This document shows, in pieces, positions 15,321-22,856 of a DNA stretch of 46,498 nucleotides. Numbering within the stretch: position 1 is the first letter of the stretch; each line of letters starts with the position of its first letter. Made by a program: the position numbers and the translations under genes. Below the pieces are notes generated by a model. That model did not search any database. It was not told the DNA's origin and was given only the letters and a program-made list of their open reading frames with translations. Origin of the DNA: Acetivibrio sp. MSJd-27 (GTDB lineage: Bacteria > Bacillota > Clostridia > UMGS1840 > HGM11507); contig NZ_JAHLPV010000020.1 of the NCBI RefSeq assembly GCF_018918095.1, positions 1-46,498 on the forward strand, in the 5' to 3' direction.

Positions 15321-15950
15321 CTACTTCTCTGTATTTTCAAAGCGCTTGTTTACCATATCCCAATTCATCACATGAAACCAATTATCAATATAATCCGCGC
15401 GCCGGTTCTGATACTTTAAGTAATAGGCGTGCTCCCATACGTCCAGATTGAGAAGCGGAATCAGGTTACCGGGAAGCGGTGTATCCTGATTGGGGGTTGT
15501 CACAATCATCAGACGCCCGCTTTGAGGATTTTTGACAAGCCATGCCCAGCCGGATCCGAAAACAGAAAGAGCCGCTTCCTTCATCTTATCCTGAAAAGCC
15601 TTCAGCGATCCAAACTGACTTTCTATCTCTTTGATGATTTTTCCTTCCGGCTTGCTCTGGGAAGAGGGCGCCATCCCCTCAAAGAAAAAATTGTGGTTGT
15701 ACACGCCGCCGCCATTGTTGCGCACGGCAGTCTGAATCTCTTTGGGAAGGTATTGTATGTTGTATAATAAACGCTCCAATGGGAACTGATATAAAACCGG
15801 ATATTGATCCAACGCCTTGTTTAGATTGTCCACATAGGTTCCCAAATGCTTATCGTGATGAATGCGCATGGTACGCTCGTCGATAAAAGGTTCCAGCGCA
15901 TCATAGGCATAAGGGAGCGGACGCAGTGTATATTTTTTTCGCTGTTCCAA
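15321..15950 (-). CDS. sodA: superoxide dismutase, Fe/Mn type
   Basis: About 209 residues, the usual length for Fe/Mn superoxide dismutase, which converts superoxide to oxygen and hydrogen peroxide in the cytosol. The N-terminal helical hairpin carries RTMRIHHDKHLGTYVDNLN with the first His ligand. NNGGGVYNHNFFFEGMAP holds the second. DVWEHAYYLKYQNRRADYI contains the Asp and third His ligands and the dimer-interface Glu-His. I placed the start at the TTG at 15950, 8 bases after AGGAGG; a GTG three codons upstream lies directly on the ribosome site and is unlikely. GGGVYNH replaces the more common GGGHxNH, a variant seen in some anaerobe enzymes. Its presence suggests an anaerobe that tolerates occasional oxygen. 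Confidence 0.93.
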   Translation of the reverse strand: MEQRKKYTLRPLPYAYDALEPFIDERTMRIHHDKHLGTYVDNLNKALDQYPVLYQFPLERLLYNIQYLPKEIQTAVRNNGGGVYNHNFFFEGMAPSSQSKPEGKIIKEIESQFGSLKAFQDKMKEAALSVFGSGWAWLVKNPQSGRLMIVTTPNQDTPLPGNLIPLLNLDVWEHAYYLKYQNRRADYIDNWFHVMNWDMVNKRFENTEK

Positions 15951-16066
15951 ACAGCTCACCTCCTGCTTTCATTGTATTCCCTCTTTTCTTTTATGTGTCA
16001 TCAAAGGGAAGGAAGAAATTGCAGGAAGCGGAACCGAAACATGGATCACAGGATGCGCTTCCTTAT

Positions 16067-16324
16067 TTATTCTGCCCCGTCCTTCCAATACCACCATTTA
16101 CATTTTTCCGGATCCGGATATTTTGTCTCTGCAAAATATACAGCACAGCGGTAGACATACAGCTGGCAGCGATCAATGATAAAACCGCGGCGGGCACAAT
16201 CCCGCTGATAGATCTCCTCGGGATTCTGCCCCTTTAACGAATCAATGGTAGTATAGCCCAGTGCAATGAGATCTTCTTCCGTTTTTCTTCCCACACCAGG
16301 GATATTCTGCAAATCGGTTTTCAT
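16067..16324 (-). CDS. Cdd1-like helix-hairpin-helix protein
   Basis: An 85-residue protein of the 'pathogenicity locus Cdd1' family. DLQNIPGVGRKTEEDLIALGYTTIDSL is a helix-hairpin-helix DNA-binding-like motif. RDCARRGFIIDRCQLYVYRCAVYFA carries the family's conserved cysteines, and the end, KWWYWKDG, is characteristic. The ATG at 16324 follows AGGAGG by 8 bases; the open frame extends upstream but without a site. The family is widespread in anaerobes. The name comes from its first description and does not imply virulence. The molecular role is unknown. Confidence 0.85.
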   Translation of the reverse strand: MKTDLQNIPGVGRKTEEDLIALGYTTIDSLKGQNPEEIYQRDCARRGFIIDRCQLYVYRCAVYFAETKYPDPEKCKWWYWKDGAE

Positions 16325-16420
16325 AAGATCAACCTCCTTTCTGCCTCTATCATAATAAATAATCAAAAGGAAAGCAACGATTTTTGAGACTTCTATGAAA
16401 AAGTTTGATAAAATTATCCC

Positions 16421-16468
16421 TTGACAAACGGGCATATGCACATTATACTAATAATAGTGTGCATATGC
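16421..16468 (+). promoter_or_regulatory. promoter with double GCATATGC operator
   Basis: TTGACA (16421-16426), a 17-bp spacer and TATACT (16444-16449). A perfect 11-bp inverted repeat, GCATATGCACA (16432-16442) and TGTGCATATGC (16458-16468), flanks the -10 box. Each arm also holds the palindrome GCATATGC. It probably binds the DUF134 protein or another dimeric regulator. Confidence 0.8.
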
Positions 16469-16524
16469 TCATTTATGTCATGCGGGCAATGTGCTCGAAA
16501 GCGGAAACGTTCAGGAGGTGGAAC

Positions 16525-16875
16525 ATGCCAAGGAACATCAAATGCCGGCGGGTATGCAGGGAACCGGAAAACCGCATATTTTCCCCTGAAAATGGCTGTG
16601 CTGATTATATTACCCTCAGCGTGGAGGAGCTGGAAGCCATCCGGCTTTGTGATATGGAAAACCTTGAACAGGATTCCGCCGCAGAACGGATGGGTGTGTC
16701 CCGCGGTACCTTCCAGAGGATTCTCTATGCGGCAAGAAAGAAGTCCGCAGCCGCCCTTTGCGGGGGCAAGGGGATCAAGATAGAAGGCGGCAATTACGAG
16801 CTCGCCAAGGGCTTCTGTGAATGCCGGAAACAATGTAAAAAATGTACTTTCAAAGGAGATAACGATCATGAGTGA
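16525..16875 (+). CDS. DUF134-family DNA-binding protein
   Basis: A 116-residue protein of the DUF134 (UPF0251) family. MPRNIKCRRVCREPENRIFSP is the family start. LSVEELEAIRLCDMENLEQDSAAERMGVSRGTFQRILYAARKK (31-73) is a sigma-70-region-4-like helix-turn-helix. The tail has a Cys cluster, GFCECRKQCKKC, that may hold iron or an Fe-S cluster. DUF134 genes are very often next to NifX/NifB-type or Mrp genes, as here. The ATG at 16525 follows AGGAGG. Its end overlaps the Mrp gene by 8 bases. It is the natural candidate to bind the GCATATGC dyad in its own promoter and to respond to iron-sulfur or metal state; that is inference. Confidence 0.9.
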   Translation: MPRNIKCRRVCREPENRIFSPENGCADYITLSVEELEAIRLCDMENLEQDSAAERMGVSRGTFQRILYAARKKSAAALCGGKGIKIEGGNYELAKGFCECRKQCKKCTFKGDNDHE

Positions 16876-18118
16876 AAATTGTTCCCATGAATGCGGCAGC
16901 TGCAGTGCAGACTGCAGTTCCCGCCAGACAAATCCGGCTGATTTTATTGAGCCGTTAAACAGCATGAGCAGCGTAAAAAAAGTAATTGGCGTAGTCAGCG
17001 GCAAAGGCGGCGTCGGTAAATCCATGGTTACCGCTTCCCTGGCCGTGCTGATGAACCGGAAAGGATATCACAGTGCCGTTTTGGATGCGGATATCACCGG
17101 TCCTTCCATTCCAAAAGTGTTTGGAATGACTGAAAAAGCCGAGGCGCATGATTTCGGCTTACTCCCTGTAAAATCCGAAAAAGGAATTGACGTAATGTCC
17201 ATCAACCTTCTCCTGGAAAACGACAGTGCCCCTGTGGTATGGAGAGGCCCGATTATCGCCGGGACGGTCAAGCAGTTCTGGAGCGATACAGTATGGGAGG
17301 ATGTAGACTTTATGTTCGTAGATATGCCCCCCGGAACCGGAGATGTGCCGCTTACCGTATTTCAGTCCATTCCACTGGACGGAATTATCATCGTCACCTC
17401 TCCGCAGGAATTGGTTTCCATGATCGTGGCCAAAGCGGCCAATATGGCAAAACTGATGAATATACCCATTCTGGGAATCATAGAGAACTACAGCTATTTG
17501 GAATGTCCGGACTGCGGCAAGAAAATCAATGTATTCGGCGAGAGCCACATTGACGAGATTGCCGGAGAATTTGAAATGGATGTCCTGGCCAAGCTGCCGA
17601 TTAATCCGGCGGTTGCCCAGCTCTGCGACGCAGGCCGGGTAGAGGAAATCGATTGTGATTTGCTGACAGACACTGCAAATAAAATAGAAGCTTTATTGGA
17701 TGAAAAAAAAGAAGGGAGCGGTAAAACTGTGAAAAGAATTGCTGTTACAACCGAAGGTTCCGAAATTTTTCAGCATTTCGGAAAATGTAAATCCTTTACC
17801 CTCTTCGATGTAAAGGAAAATGAAATCATCTCTAAGGATCGGATGGATACTGAGGGTAACGGGCATTCCGCACTGGCAGGCATGCTGCATGACAATCAGG
17901 TGGACGTGTTAATCTGCGGCGGTATCGGTCAGGGTGCGAAGGACGCACTCGCCTCCCTCGGTGTAGAACTGGTAGCAGGCGCTTCCGGCAGCGTTGAGGA
18001 CGCGGTCAAAAATTATCTTCAGGGCACGTTGAAGCATGACGCCGATTTCACCTGCAATCATCACGATCATGAACACGGCGGAGAGGACTGTGGACATACC
18101 TGCGGGAACCATTGTTAA
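16868..18118 (+). CDS. Mrp/NBP35 ATPase fused to a NifX-like domain
   Basis: A 416-residue fusion. The N-terminus has CSHECGSCSADC (Cys5, 9, 12, 16), like the N-terminal 4Fe-4S motif of NBP35. Residues 37-280 are a Mrp/ApbC P-loop ATPase with GVVSGKGGVGKS (41-52), switch regions DADITGPS and DMPPGTGD, and a CPDC pair (213-216) that would carry the transferable Fe-S cluster at the dimer interface. Residues 288-385 are a NifX/NifB C-terminal domain (RIAVTTEGSEIFQHFGKCKSF), known from Fe-Mo cofactor and related proteins. The last 25 residues are a His/Cys-rich metal-binding tail. It probably assembles or carries Fe-S or metal clusters for an anaerobic enzyme. AAGGAG precedes the ATG at 16868, and the gene is coupled to the DUF134 gene. 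Confidence 0.92.
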   Translation: MSENCSHECGSCSADCSSRQTNPADFIEPLNSMSSVKKVIGVVSGKGGVGKSMVTASLAVLMNRKGYHSAVLDADITGPSIPKVFGMTEKAEAHDFGLLPVKSEKGIDVMSINLLLENDSAPVVWRGPIIAGTVKQFWSDTVWEDVDFMFVDMPPGTGDVPLTVFQSIPLDGIIIVTSPQELVSMIVAKAANMAKLMNIPILGIIENYSYLECPDCGKKINVFGESHIDEIAGEFEMDVLAKLPINPAVAQLCDAGRVEEIDCDLLTDTANKIEALLDEKKEGSGKTVKRIAVTTEGSEIFQHFGKCKSFTLFDVKENEIISKDRMDTEGNGHSALAGMLHDNQVDVLICGGIGQGAKDALASLGVELVAGASGSVEDAVKNYLQGTLKHDADFTCNHHDHEHGGEDCGHTCGNHC

Positions 18119-18129
18119 AAAAATATAGA

Positions 18130-18158
18130 TTGACAAAACCTGCAAAATAGATTACTAT
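18130..18158 (+). promoter_or_regulatory. strong promoter of a short transcript
   Basis: TTGACA (18130-18135), a 17-bp spacer and TACTAT (18153-18158), beginning 12 bp after the Mrp stop. Transcription would begin near 18165. Confidence 0.8.
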
Positions 18159-18164
18159 GTATAT

Positions 18165-18325
18165 AGTTGGAGAAAGGAGCCCGCTCTTTTTTCGGTGAAG
18201 GATTCCTTTTTCCATGTATCAATCTATTTCGTAAAGCGACGGTGTGATGATGGACGCAGACCCTCATTTATGCAATTTCATAAAAGGATCCGAAAAGGAC
18301 AGACCGGATTGGTCTGCCCTTTTTG
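18165..18325 (+). ncRNA. candidate structured leader RNA or small RNA, ~160 nt
   Basis: A non-coding unit bounded by a near-consensus promoter and an intrinsic terminator (stem 18293-18305 with 18311-18323, one mismatch, then TTTTT). The first stem pairs GGAGAAAGGA (18169-18178) with TCCTTTTTCC (18204-18213), ten pairs with one G-U. ATCCG (18288-18292) can pair with CGGAT (18305-18309), which would compete with the terminator stem, as expected of a riboswitch. I compared it by eye with the consensus of cobalamin, M-box, yybP-ykoY, T-box, TPP, FMN and SAM leaders and found no match. Downstream are a Cys-rich 38-residue ORF and a CorC/HlyC-type transporter, so metal or ion sensing is a reasonable guess. 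A free small RNA is the alternative. Confidence 0.55.
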
Positions 18326-18388
18326 TGCTTCTTAAGCATAGATAGTCTCCGCTTACACTAAATTGTTTTTGAATAAGAGGTAATAAAA

Positions 18389-18505
18389 ATGGATGATGAG
18401 AGCCATTGTTGCTGCTGTGGAAATGATTTTTCCTGCTGGTTAAACCGACATATCTTTTGGGAATGTCATAACTACTTTCTATGGTTTGTCAAATTATTGC
18501 GGTAA
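18389..18505 (+). CDS. 38-residue Cys-rich small ORF
   Basis: A short frame with a moderate ribosome site (AGAGGT, 8 bases before the ATG). The product starts MDDESHCCCCGNDFSCW and ends ECHNYFLWFVKLLR. Six cysteines, four of them consecutive, plus three histidines would suit metal binding, and the aromatic, hydrophobic second half may associate with the membrane. It lies between a terminator-bearing leader and the HlyC/CorC transporter gene 54 bp downstream, so it may be co-transcribed with the latter. I do not recognise the family, and it may not be translated. Confidence 0.45.
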   Translation: MDDESHCCCCGNDFSCWLNRHIFWECHNYFLWFVKLLR

Positions 18506-18559
18506 GCCCGAATTGTTTTTTCAAAAATAAAGATGAAATAGATACTAGGAGGAACAATT

Positions 18560-19870
18560 TTGGATAGTCCGATTTTATGGCAAATCCTTTTACAAATTAT
18601 TTTAATTGCACTCAATGCGGTTTTCGCCTGTGCAGAAATCGCAGTTATTTCAATGAATGATACAAGATTGGCTCAGCTGAAAGAGCAGGGAGACCGAAGG
18701 GCCTTAAGGCTTGGTCGTCTCACAAGCCAGCCGGCACGTTTTCTGGCAACCATACAGGTCGCAATCACCCTCTCTGGTTTTTTGGGAAGCGCCTTTGCCG
18801 CGGATAACTTTTCCGACAAGCTGGTCGATTGGCTGATGGAGATCGGAGTACCGATCTCTGCCGCCACATTAGATACCGTATCCGTTATCCTGATAACGCT
18901 GCTCCTGTCTTATTTTACGTTGGTATTCGGTGAACTTGTCCCCAAACGGATTGCGATGAAAAAAGCGGAAAAGCTGGCACTTGGCATGTCGGCGATGATC
19001 TCTTTCATATCAAAGCTGTTTGCTCCCATCGTATGGATTCTGACCATCTCGACCAACTGCATTTTGCGGCTCTTCGGAATCGACCCGAATGCGGAGGAAG
19101 ACGAGGTAAGCGAAGAGGAAATCCGCATGATGGTAAACCTGGGAGGTCAAAAAGGAGTTATTGATACCGAAGAGCAGGAATTTATACAGAATGTATTTGA
19201 ATTTGACGATAAACCGGTGGGAGAATTCGCAACACACAGAACCGATATCTCTCTTTTGTGGATGGATGAAACCGATGAGAAATGGGATGCAACCATCCGC
19301 GAGAGCCGTCATACCCTATACCCAATCTGCGATGAAACCATTGACCGGATTGTCGGTATTCTAAATGAAAAAGACTATTTTCGTCTTTCGGATAAAAGCC
19401 GTGAAAATGTTATGAAATCAGCGGTTTGTGCCCCTTTCTTCGTGCCGGAAAGCATCTGCGGCGATGTTTTATTTAGACAGATGAAGCAGTCTCACAACCA
19501 CTTCGCCGTGGTGCTGGATGAATATGGAGGAACCGTGGGAATCGTCACAATGAATGATCTGTTGGAGCAGCTGGTAGGCGACTTGGAAGATACCGTACCT
19601 GTTCTTCCGGAAATCAAAGAAATAGAACCGCTGGATTCCGAGACATGGAAAGTTCATGGGAGTATTTCTCTTGAAAAAGTTGCAGAAAAATTGAAAGTTC
19701 CTCTGCCCACCGATGATTACGAAACGTTCGGCGGCTTTGTTTTCGGATGCTATGGCAGTATTCCCGACGACGGAAGCCAGTTTGAGATAGACGCTTATTC
19801 TTTACATATCAAAGTCACGGAAATCAAGGACCACCGCGTTGAAAAAGCCATTATCTGCCTGGCAGAATAA
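18560..19870 (+). CDS. HlyC/CorC (CNNM)-family membrane transporter
   Basis: A 436-residue integral membrane protein. Residues 1-190 are a DUF21/CNNM domain with about four hydrophobic segments and the family motif NAVFACAEIAVISMNDTRL near residue 20. Residues 205-325 hold two CBS modules (for example FAVVLDEYGGTVGIVTMNDLLEQLVGDLED). The last 90 residues are a CorC/HlyC domain (WKVHGSISLEKVAEKLKVPL). Family members export magnesium, or respond to magnesium or cobalt, in bacteria and archaea; older annotation calls them hemolysins. The start is a TTG after AGGAGG. It stands downstream of a candidate riboswitch-like RNA, which would fit metal regulation. Confidence 0.92.
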   Translation: MDSPILWQILLQIILIALNAVFACAEIAVISMNDTRLAQLKEQGDRRALRLGRLTSQPARFLATIQVAITLSGFLGSAFAADNFSDKLVDWLMEIGVPISAATLDTVSVILITLLLSYFTLVFGELVPKRIAMKKAEKLALGMSAMISFISKLFAPIVWILTISTNCILRLFGIDPNAEEDEVSEEEIRMMVNLGGQKGVIDTEEQEFIQNVFEFDDKPVGEFATHRTDISLLWMDETDEKWDATIRESRHTLYPICDETIDRIVGILNEKDYFRLSDKSRENVMKSAVCAPFFVPESICGDVLFRQMKQSHNHFAVVLDEYGGTVGIVTMNDLLEQLVGDLEDTVPVLPEIKEIEPLDSETWKVHGSISLEKVAEKLKVPLPTDDYETFGGFVFGCYGSIPDDGSQFEIDAYSLHIKVTEIKDHRVEKAIICLAE

Positions 19871-19994
19871 GAAAAACGAACTGTTAAATTTATGCTGCCT
19901 TTCCGTACCTCCGAATGCAGGCTTTTTTTCAGCCTTGCTTCATCTATAATTCAGAGATACAAGCGGTATCATCCGGCGAAGCTTCTTACATAAG

Positions 19995-20030
19995 AAAAGA
20001 CAGTGCACGGTTAAAAGCACTGTCTTTTTT
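19995..20030 (+). terminator. intrinsic terminator, 12-bp perfect stem
   Basis: AAAAGACAGTGC (19995-20006) pairs with GCACTGTCTTTT (20017-20028) and runs into a T-tract. It ends the CorC/HlyC gene and also serves the convergent epimerase gene. The region 19871-19994 holds nothing else I can name. Confidence 0.9.
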
Positions 20031-20070
20031 CTTTCTTCCAGAATTTCATTTCTGAAAGATTTTGAGGCTG

Positions 20071-21111
20071 CTATCTCCTTTTCTTGAAAGCCATGGCATT
20101 TCGCTGGACATACTTTCCCTTAATTCTTCCCTGTTCCGCCAGCCATTCTGCAGTATCTTTCAATGTCTGTGCCATGGGTCTGACTTGATAAGACAATTCC
20201 CTGTCAGCCTTTTCATGTGTAAAGTTTCCGTTGCTCAACAGGGTATAAAGGGAATAGGAGGTATACAAAGGCGGCTGATGAAGCAGCTTGTAATAAGCTT
20301 CCGCCATAGGAGCAGCGGCCTTTGCAAACCACATGGGCAGTTTGGTATGAATTTCCCTGCGCCCTGTTATCTGATGAAGACAGTCCAGCAGTTCTTTGAC
20401 TGTGCAGTAACGATTGGTCAGCAGATAACACTCACCGCTCCGCCCTTTTTGCAGACAGGAAAGGATTCCGTCCGCAACATCCCGCACGTCCACGAAATCA
20501 TATCCCCCATTCACATAAGCGGTCAATCTCCCATTGAGATAGTCCTGAATCATCTGCGTTAAATGTGCATGCCCGAAATCTTCTGGGCCAATCAGGCCGG
20601 AAGGATGAACGACGCAGGCATTCAATCCGTTTTGACAGTTGTCCAAAACCAGCTGGCTGGCCTCGGCCTTCGTTTTGGCATAAAGTCCCTCAACCCATTC
20701 CGGAGAAAACACAGAAACCTCCCGCATCACTTTTCCGCCCTCCTGCTCGGGAATCGCATGGGAGGAGCTTACATAAATCAGCTTCTTTACATGATTTACC
20801 AGACAGAGATCAATGATATTCTTCGTTCCTCTCACATTAACGTCATACACCTTCTGCTGAAATTTTGACACAATGCTCACAATGCCGGCGCAGTGTATGA
20901 CATATATATCCTGCCGGTTTGGATTGTCAAACAGAGGCTCTAAGCTGTTGTAATCCCTCACGTCTCCGTAATACATTCTTGCCCGCTGAAAGGATATTGT
21001 TCTGCCGCCGGACAAATCCAGCCCTCTTATCTCATGTTCCGTTCTCTCCAGTTTTCTGACAAGCACATTACCCAAATGTCCTATAGCGCCTGTAACAATA
21101 ATGATAGCCAT
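20071..21111 (-). CDS. NAD-dependent epimerase/dehydratase (extended SDR)
   Basis: A 346-residue extended short-chain dehydrogenase. IIIVTGAIGHLGNVLVRKL gives the GxxGxxG nucleotide site, with the acidic residue of GLDLSGG at the second strand favouring NAD. YYGDVRD (48-53) and HCAGIVS follow. The catalytic YxxxK is Tyr144/Lys148 (LYAKTKAE). HPSGLIGPEDFG is typical of the dihydroflavonol-reductase/3-beta-HSD-like branch. The substrate-binding C-terminal third is unassigned, so the substrate could be a sugar nucleotide or another small ketone or alcohol. GGGAGG precedes the ATG. It is a single-gene unit, convergent with the transporter gene. Confidence 0.9.
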   Translation of the reverse strand: MAIIIVTGAIGHLGNVLVRKLERTEHEIRGLDLSGGRTISFQRARMYYGDVRDYNSLEPLFDNPNRQDIYVIHCAGIVSIVSKFQQKVYDVNVRGTKNIIDLCLVNHVKKLIYVSSSHAIPEQEGGKVMREVSVFSPEWVEGLYAKTKAEASQLVLDNCQNGLNACVVHPSGLIGPEDFGHAHLTQMIQDYLNGRLTAYVNGGYDFVDVRDVADGILSCLQKGRSGECYLLTNRYCTVKELLDCLHQITGRREIHTKLPMWFAKAAAPMAEAYYKLLHQPPLYTSYSLYTLLSNGNFTHEKADRELSYQVRPMAQTLKDTAEWLAEQGRIKGKYVQRNAMAFKKRR

Positions 21112-21286
21112 AACACAGCCTCCCTTCCGGCAAATAAAATGTTATTTCTCTACCTTTATTGTAGCATGAAAATCCGCTTTTTCAAGTGAACTTTCTGTGA
21201 ATTATGTAAACTTCTCGAAAACAGTATTTTCTGTCGTTTGACTTTTTGTCAGATTTCATGGATAATAAAGAAAAGGAGATGATTTT

Positions 21287-21682
21287 ATGTTACGTCAGTT
21301 TCATTTACAGACCCACAGGGAAAATTTCTACAACATCACTGCAAAGGCGGCATATACCGTGCAACAGAGCGGTATTTCCGATGGCATCTGCATCGTGTTC
21401 TGTCCCCACACCACCGCCGGTATTACCATCAATGAAAATGCGGATCCTGATGTGGTGACAGATATGCTGAACGGTCTTTCCAAAGCTTTTCCCGATCGGC
21501 CTGAATTCCGGCATATGGAGGGAAACAGCGCGGCACACCTGAAAGCCAGCAGCGTGGGCAGCAATGCTACTGTTTTGGTGAAAGACGGCCGTCTGCTTCT
21601 GGGTACCTGGCAGGGAATTTATTTTTGTGAATTTGACGGTCCCAGAAACCGGACATTTTATGTCAAGGTGATGGAAGGATAG
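21287..21682 (+). CDS. YjbQ/UPF0047 family protein
   Basis: A 131-residue protein of the UPF0047 (YjbQ, 'secondary thiamine-phosphate synthase') family. Signature segments are CIVFCPHTTAGITINENADPDV with the conserved HTT and NE, a later His-containing AHLKASSVGSNATVLV, and GTWQGIYFCEFDGPRNR. The family forms trimers with a metal-like site. Some members complement thiamine-phosphate synthase mutants, but the physiological reaction is not settled. An AAAAGGAG site precedes the ATG. The gene stands alone. Confidence 0.93.
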   Translation: MLRQFHLQTHRENFYNITAKAAYTVQQSGISDGICIVFCPHTTAGITINENADPDVVTDMLNGLSKAFPDRPEFRHMEGNSAAHLKASSVGSNATVLVKDGRLLLGTWQGIYFCEFDGPRNRTFYVKVMEG

Positions 21683-21790
21683 AAAAAGATGTCGTATTCT
21701 TTTATTTCCCGGGAAATAGAAGCTTCCATAAGGACCATACCCTCTCTTACAGCGCTTTAACTTTGGCTTTCTTTTCATTACAGATGTAAA

Positions 21791-21819
21791 ACAGGCTCGG
21801 ACATACTGTCCGGGCCTGT
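21791..21819 (-). terminator. hairpin ending the surface-protein operon
   Basis: A 13-bp stem (21791-21803 with 21807-21819, one wobble) with a 3-base loop. On the minus strand it is followed by TTTT. It lies just past the last gene of the 21.8-32.6 kb operon. Confidence 0.8.
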
Positions 21820-21827
21820 CTTTGGTA

Positions 21828-22841
21828 TTATGATGATAACCCGTTCCAATTGGTGACGATCACATCACCGTAAACCGTCTTTTCCCCGCCGCCGGAAACC
21901 GTGTAAACCGCATAAGGTCTGGTGTAATACAACTCGCCCAGCGACACGATAGTTCCTTTTATTTCGATACCGAACTGTCCTTTTGCATTGATCTTCTTTC
22001 CCTGCAGAGCGATACAGGAGGCTTTATTCCGTTCCGGCAGACTGACTGTTCTAGAGTACACAACCCCATATTCTTTCAATGTGTAAACATCCCCGGCCGG
22101 CTGAACCAATTTTGCAAAGGAGACACTTCCCGTGTCCGATGTAAAAGTTTTGGTATAGCTGCTTGTCTGGGGAACCGTTTCATCTGCCTTAAAGGTGATT
22201 TTCAGAGTTGCATCCGCTGTAATGGCAGGCGTTGTGTAGCTACCGTCCCCTGTTGCTACCGCGGGTGCGCCGTTATACAGAATCTGATCGACAACATATC
22301 CATCATTGGGGACAATCTGGAACGCCGCTGTTTTGCCGTCCGCAACGCCGACGGATGCTGTGCCCGGCAGGTATTCAAGCGCATCTTTCACAATCTTACC
22401 ATGGCTGCCAACATCCAGTGTCAGCGTATGGTCAACCGGGAAAGAAGTTTCCCCTTTTGCCGCCAGAGGCGCCGCACCGGAAAACACATACAGATAGTCC
22501 GAAATCGTGTTCATTTCACCCGGAATAGCCACTTTGAAAGAGAAGGTGATCTCTCCGGTTACGGAATCGCTGACGCCCTCGTCAATATAATAGACATAGC
22601 CGTTTTTGGCCGCTCCGCCATATTGGAAGGCAGTCTGCGGCGATATGCCGTTTGATTTTTCTCCCATTACAAGAAGGGTGACCATCTGAGACGGATCGGT
22701 TGTTACTTTCACTCTGACCGCATAGGTTCCGTCGTCCTGCTGCTGGCAGGACAAAACTTCCACGTTTACCGTCCTCTGTGCGCATACTGACATCTGGCAG
22801 AATAATATCAATGCGAGAATAAGACACCCGATTTTTTTCAT
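21828..22841 (-). CDS. exported beta-rich protein of the surface operon
   Basis: A 337-residue protein with a signal peptide (MKKIGCLILALILFCQMSVC, cut near residue 21). The mature part is made of beta-sandwich-like segments: VNVEVLSCQQQDDGTYAVRV near the start and an InlB-like or bacterial-repeat segment around HTLTLDVGSHGKIVKDALEY and DGYVVDQILYNG. The C-terminus resembles the end of other proteins in the operon (YTRPYAVYTV). No SLH unit is visible. I chose the ATG at 22841 after AAAGGAG. It is the last gene of the operon, 15 bp after the preceding stop, and probably acts at the cell surface with its neighbours. I cannot name a family. Confidence 0.65.
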   Translation of the reverse strand: MKKIGCLILALILFCQMSVCAQRTVNVEVLSCQQQDDGTYAVRVKVTTDPSQMVTLLVMGEKSNGISPQTAFQYGGAAKNGYVYYIDEGVSDSVTGEITFSFKVAIPGEMNTISDYLYVFSGAAPLAAKGETSFPVDHTLTLDVGSHGKIVKDALEYLPGTASVGVADGKTAAFQIVPNDGYVVDQILYNGAPAVATGDGSYTTPAITADATLKITFKADETVPQTSSYTKTFTSDTGSVSFAKLVQPAGDVYTLKEYGVVYSRTVSLPERNKASCIALQGKKINAKGQFGIEIKGTIVSLGELYYTRPYAVYTVSGGGEKTVYGDVIVTNWNGLSS

Positions 22842-22856
22842 ACCTATCAACTCCTT

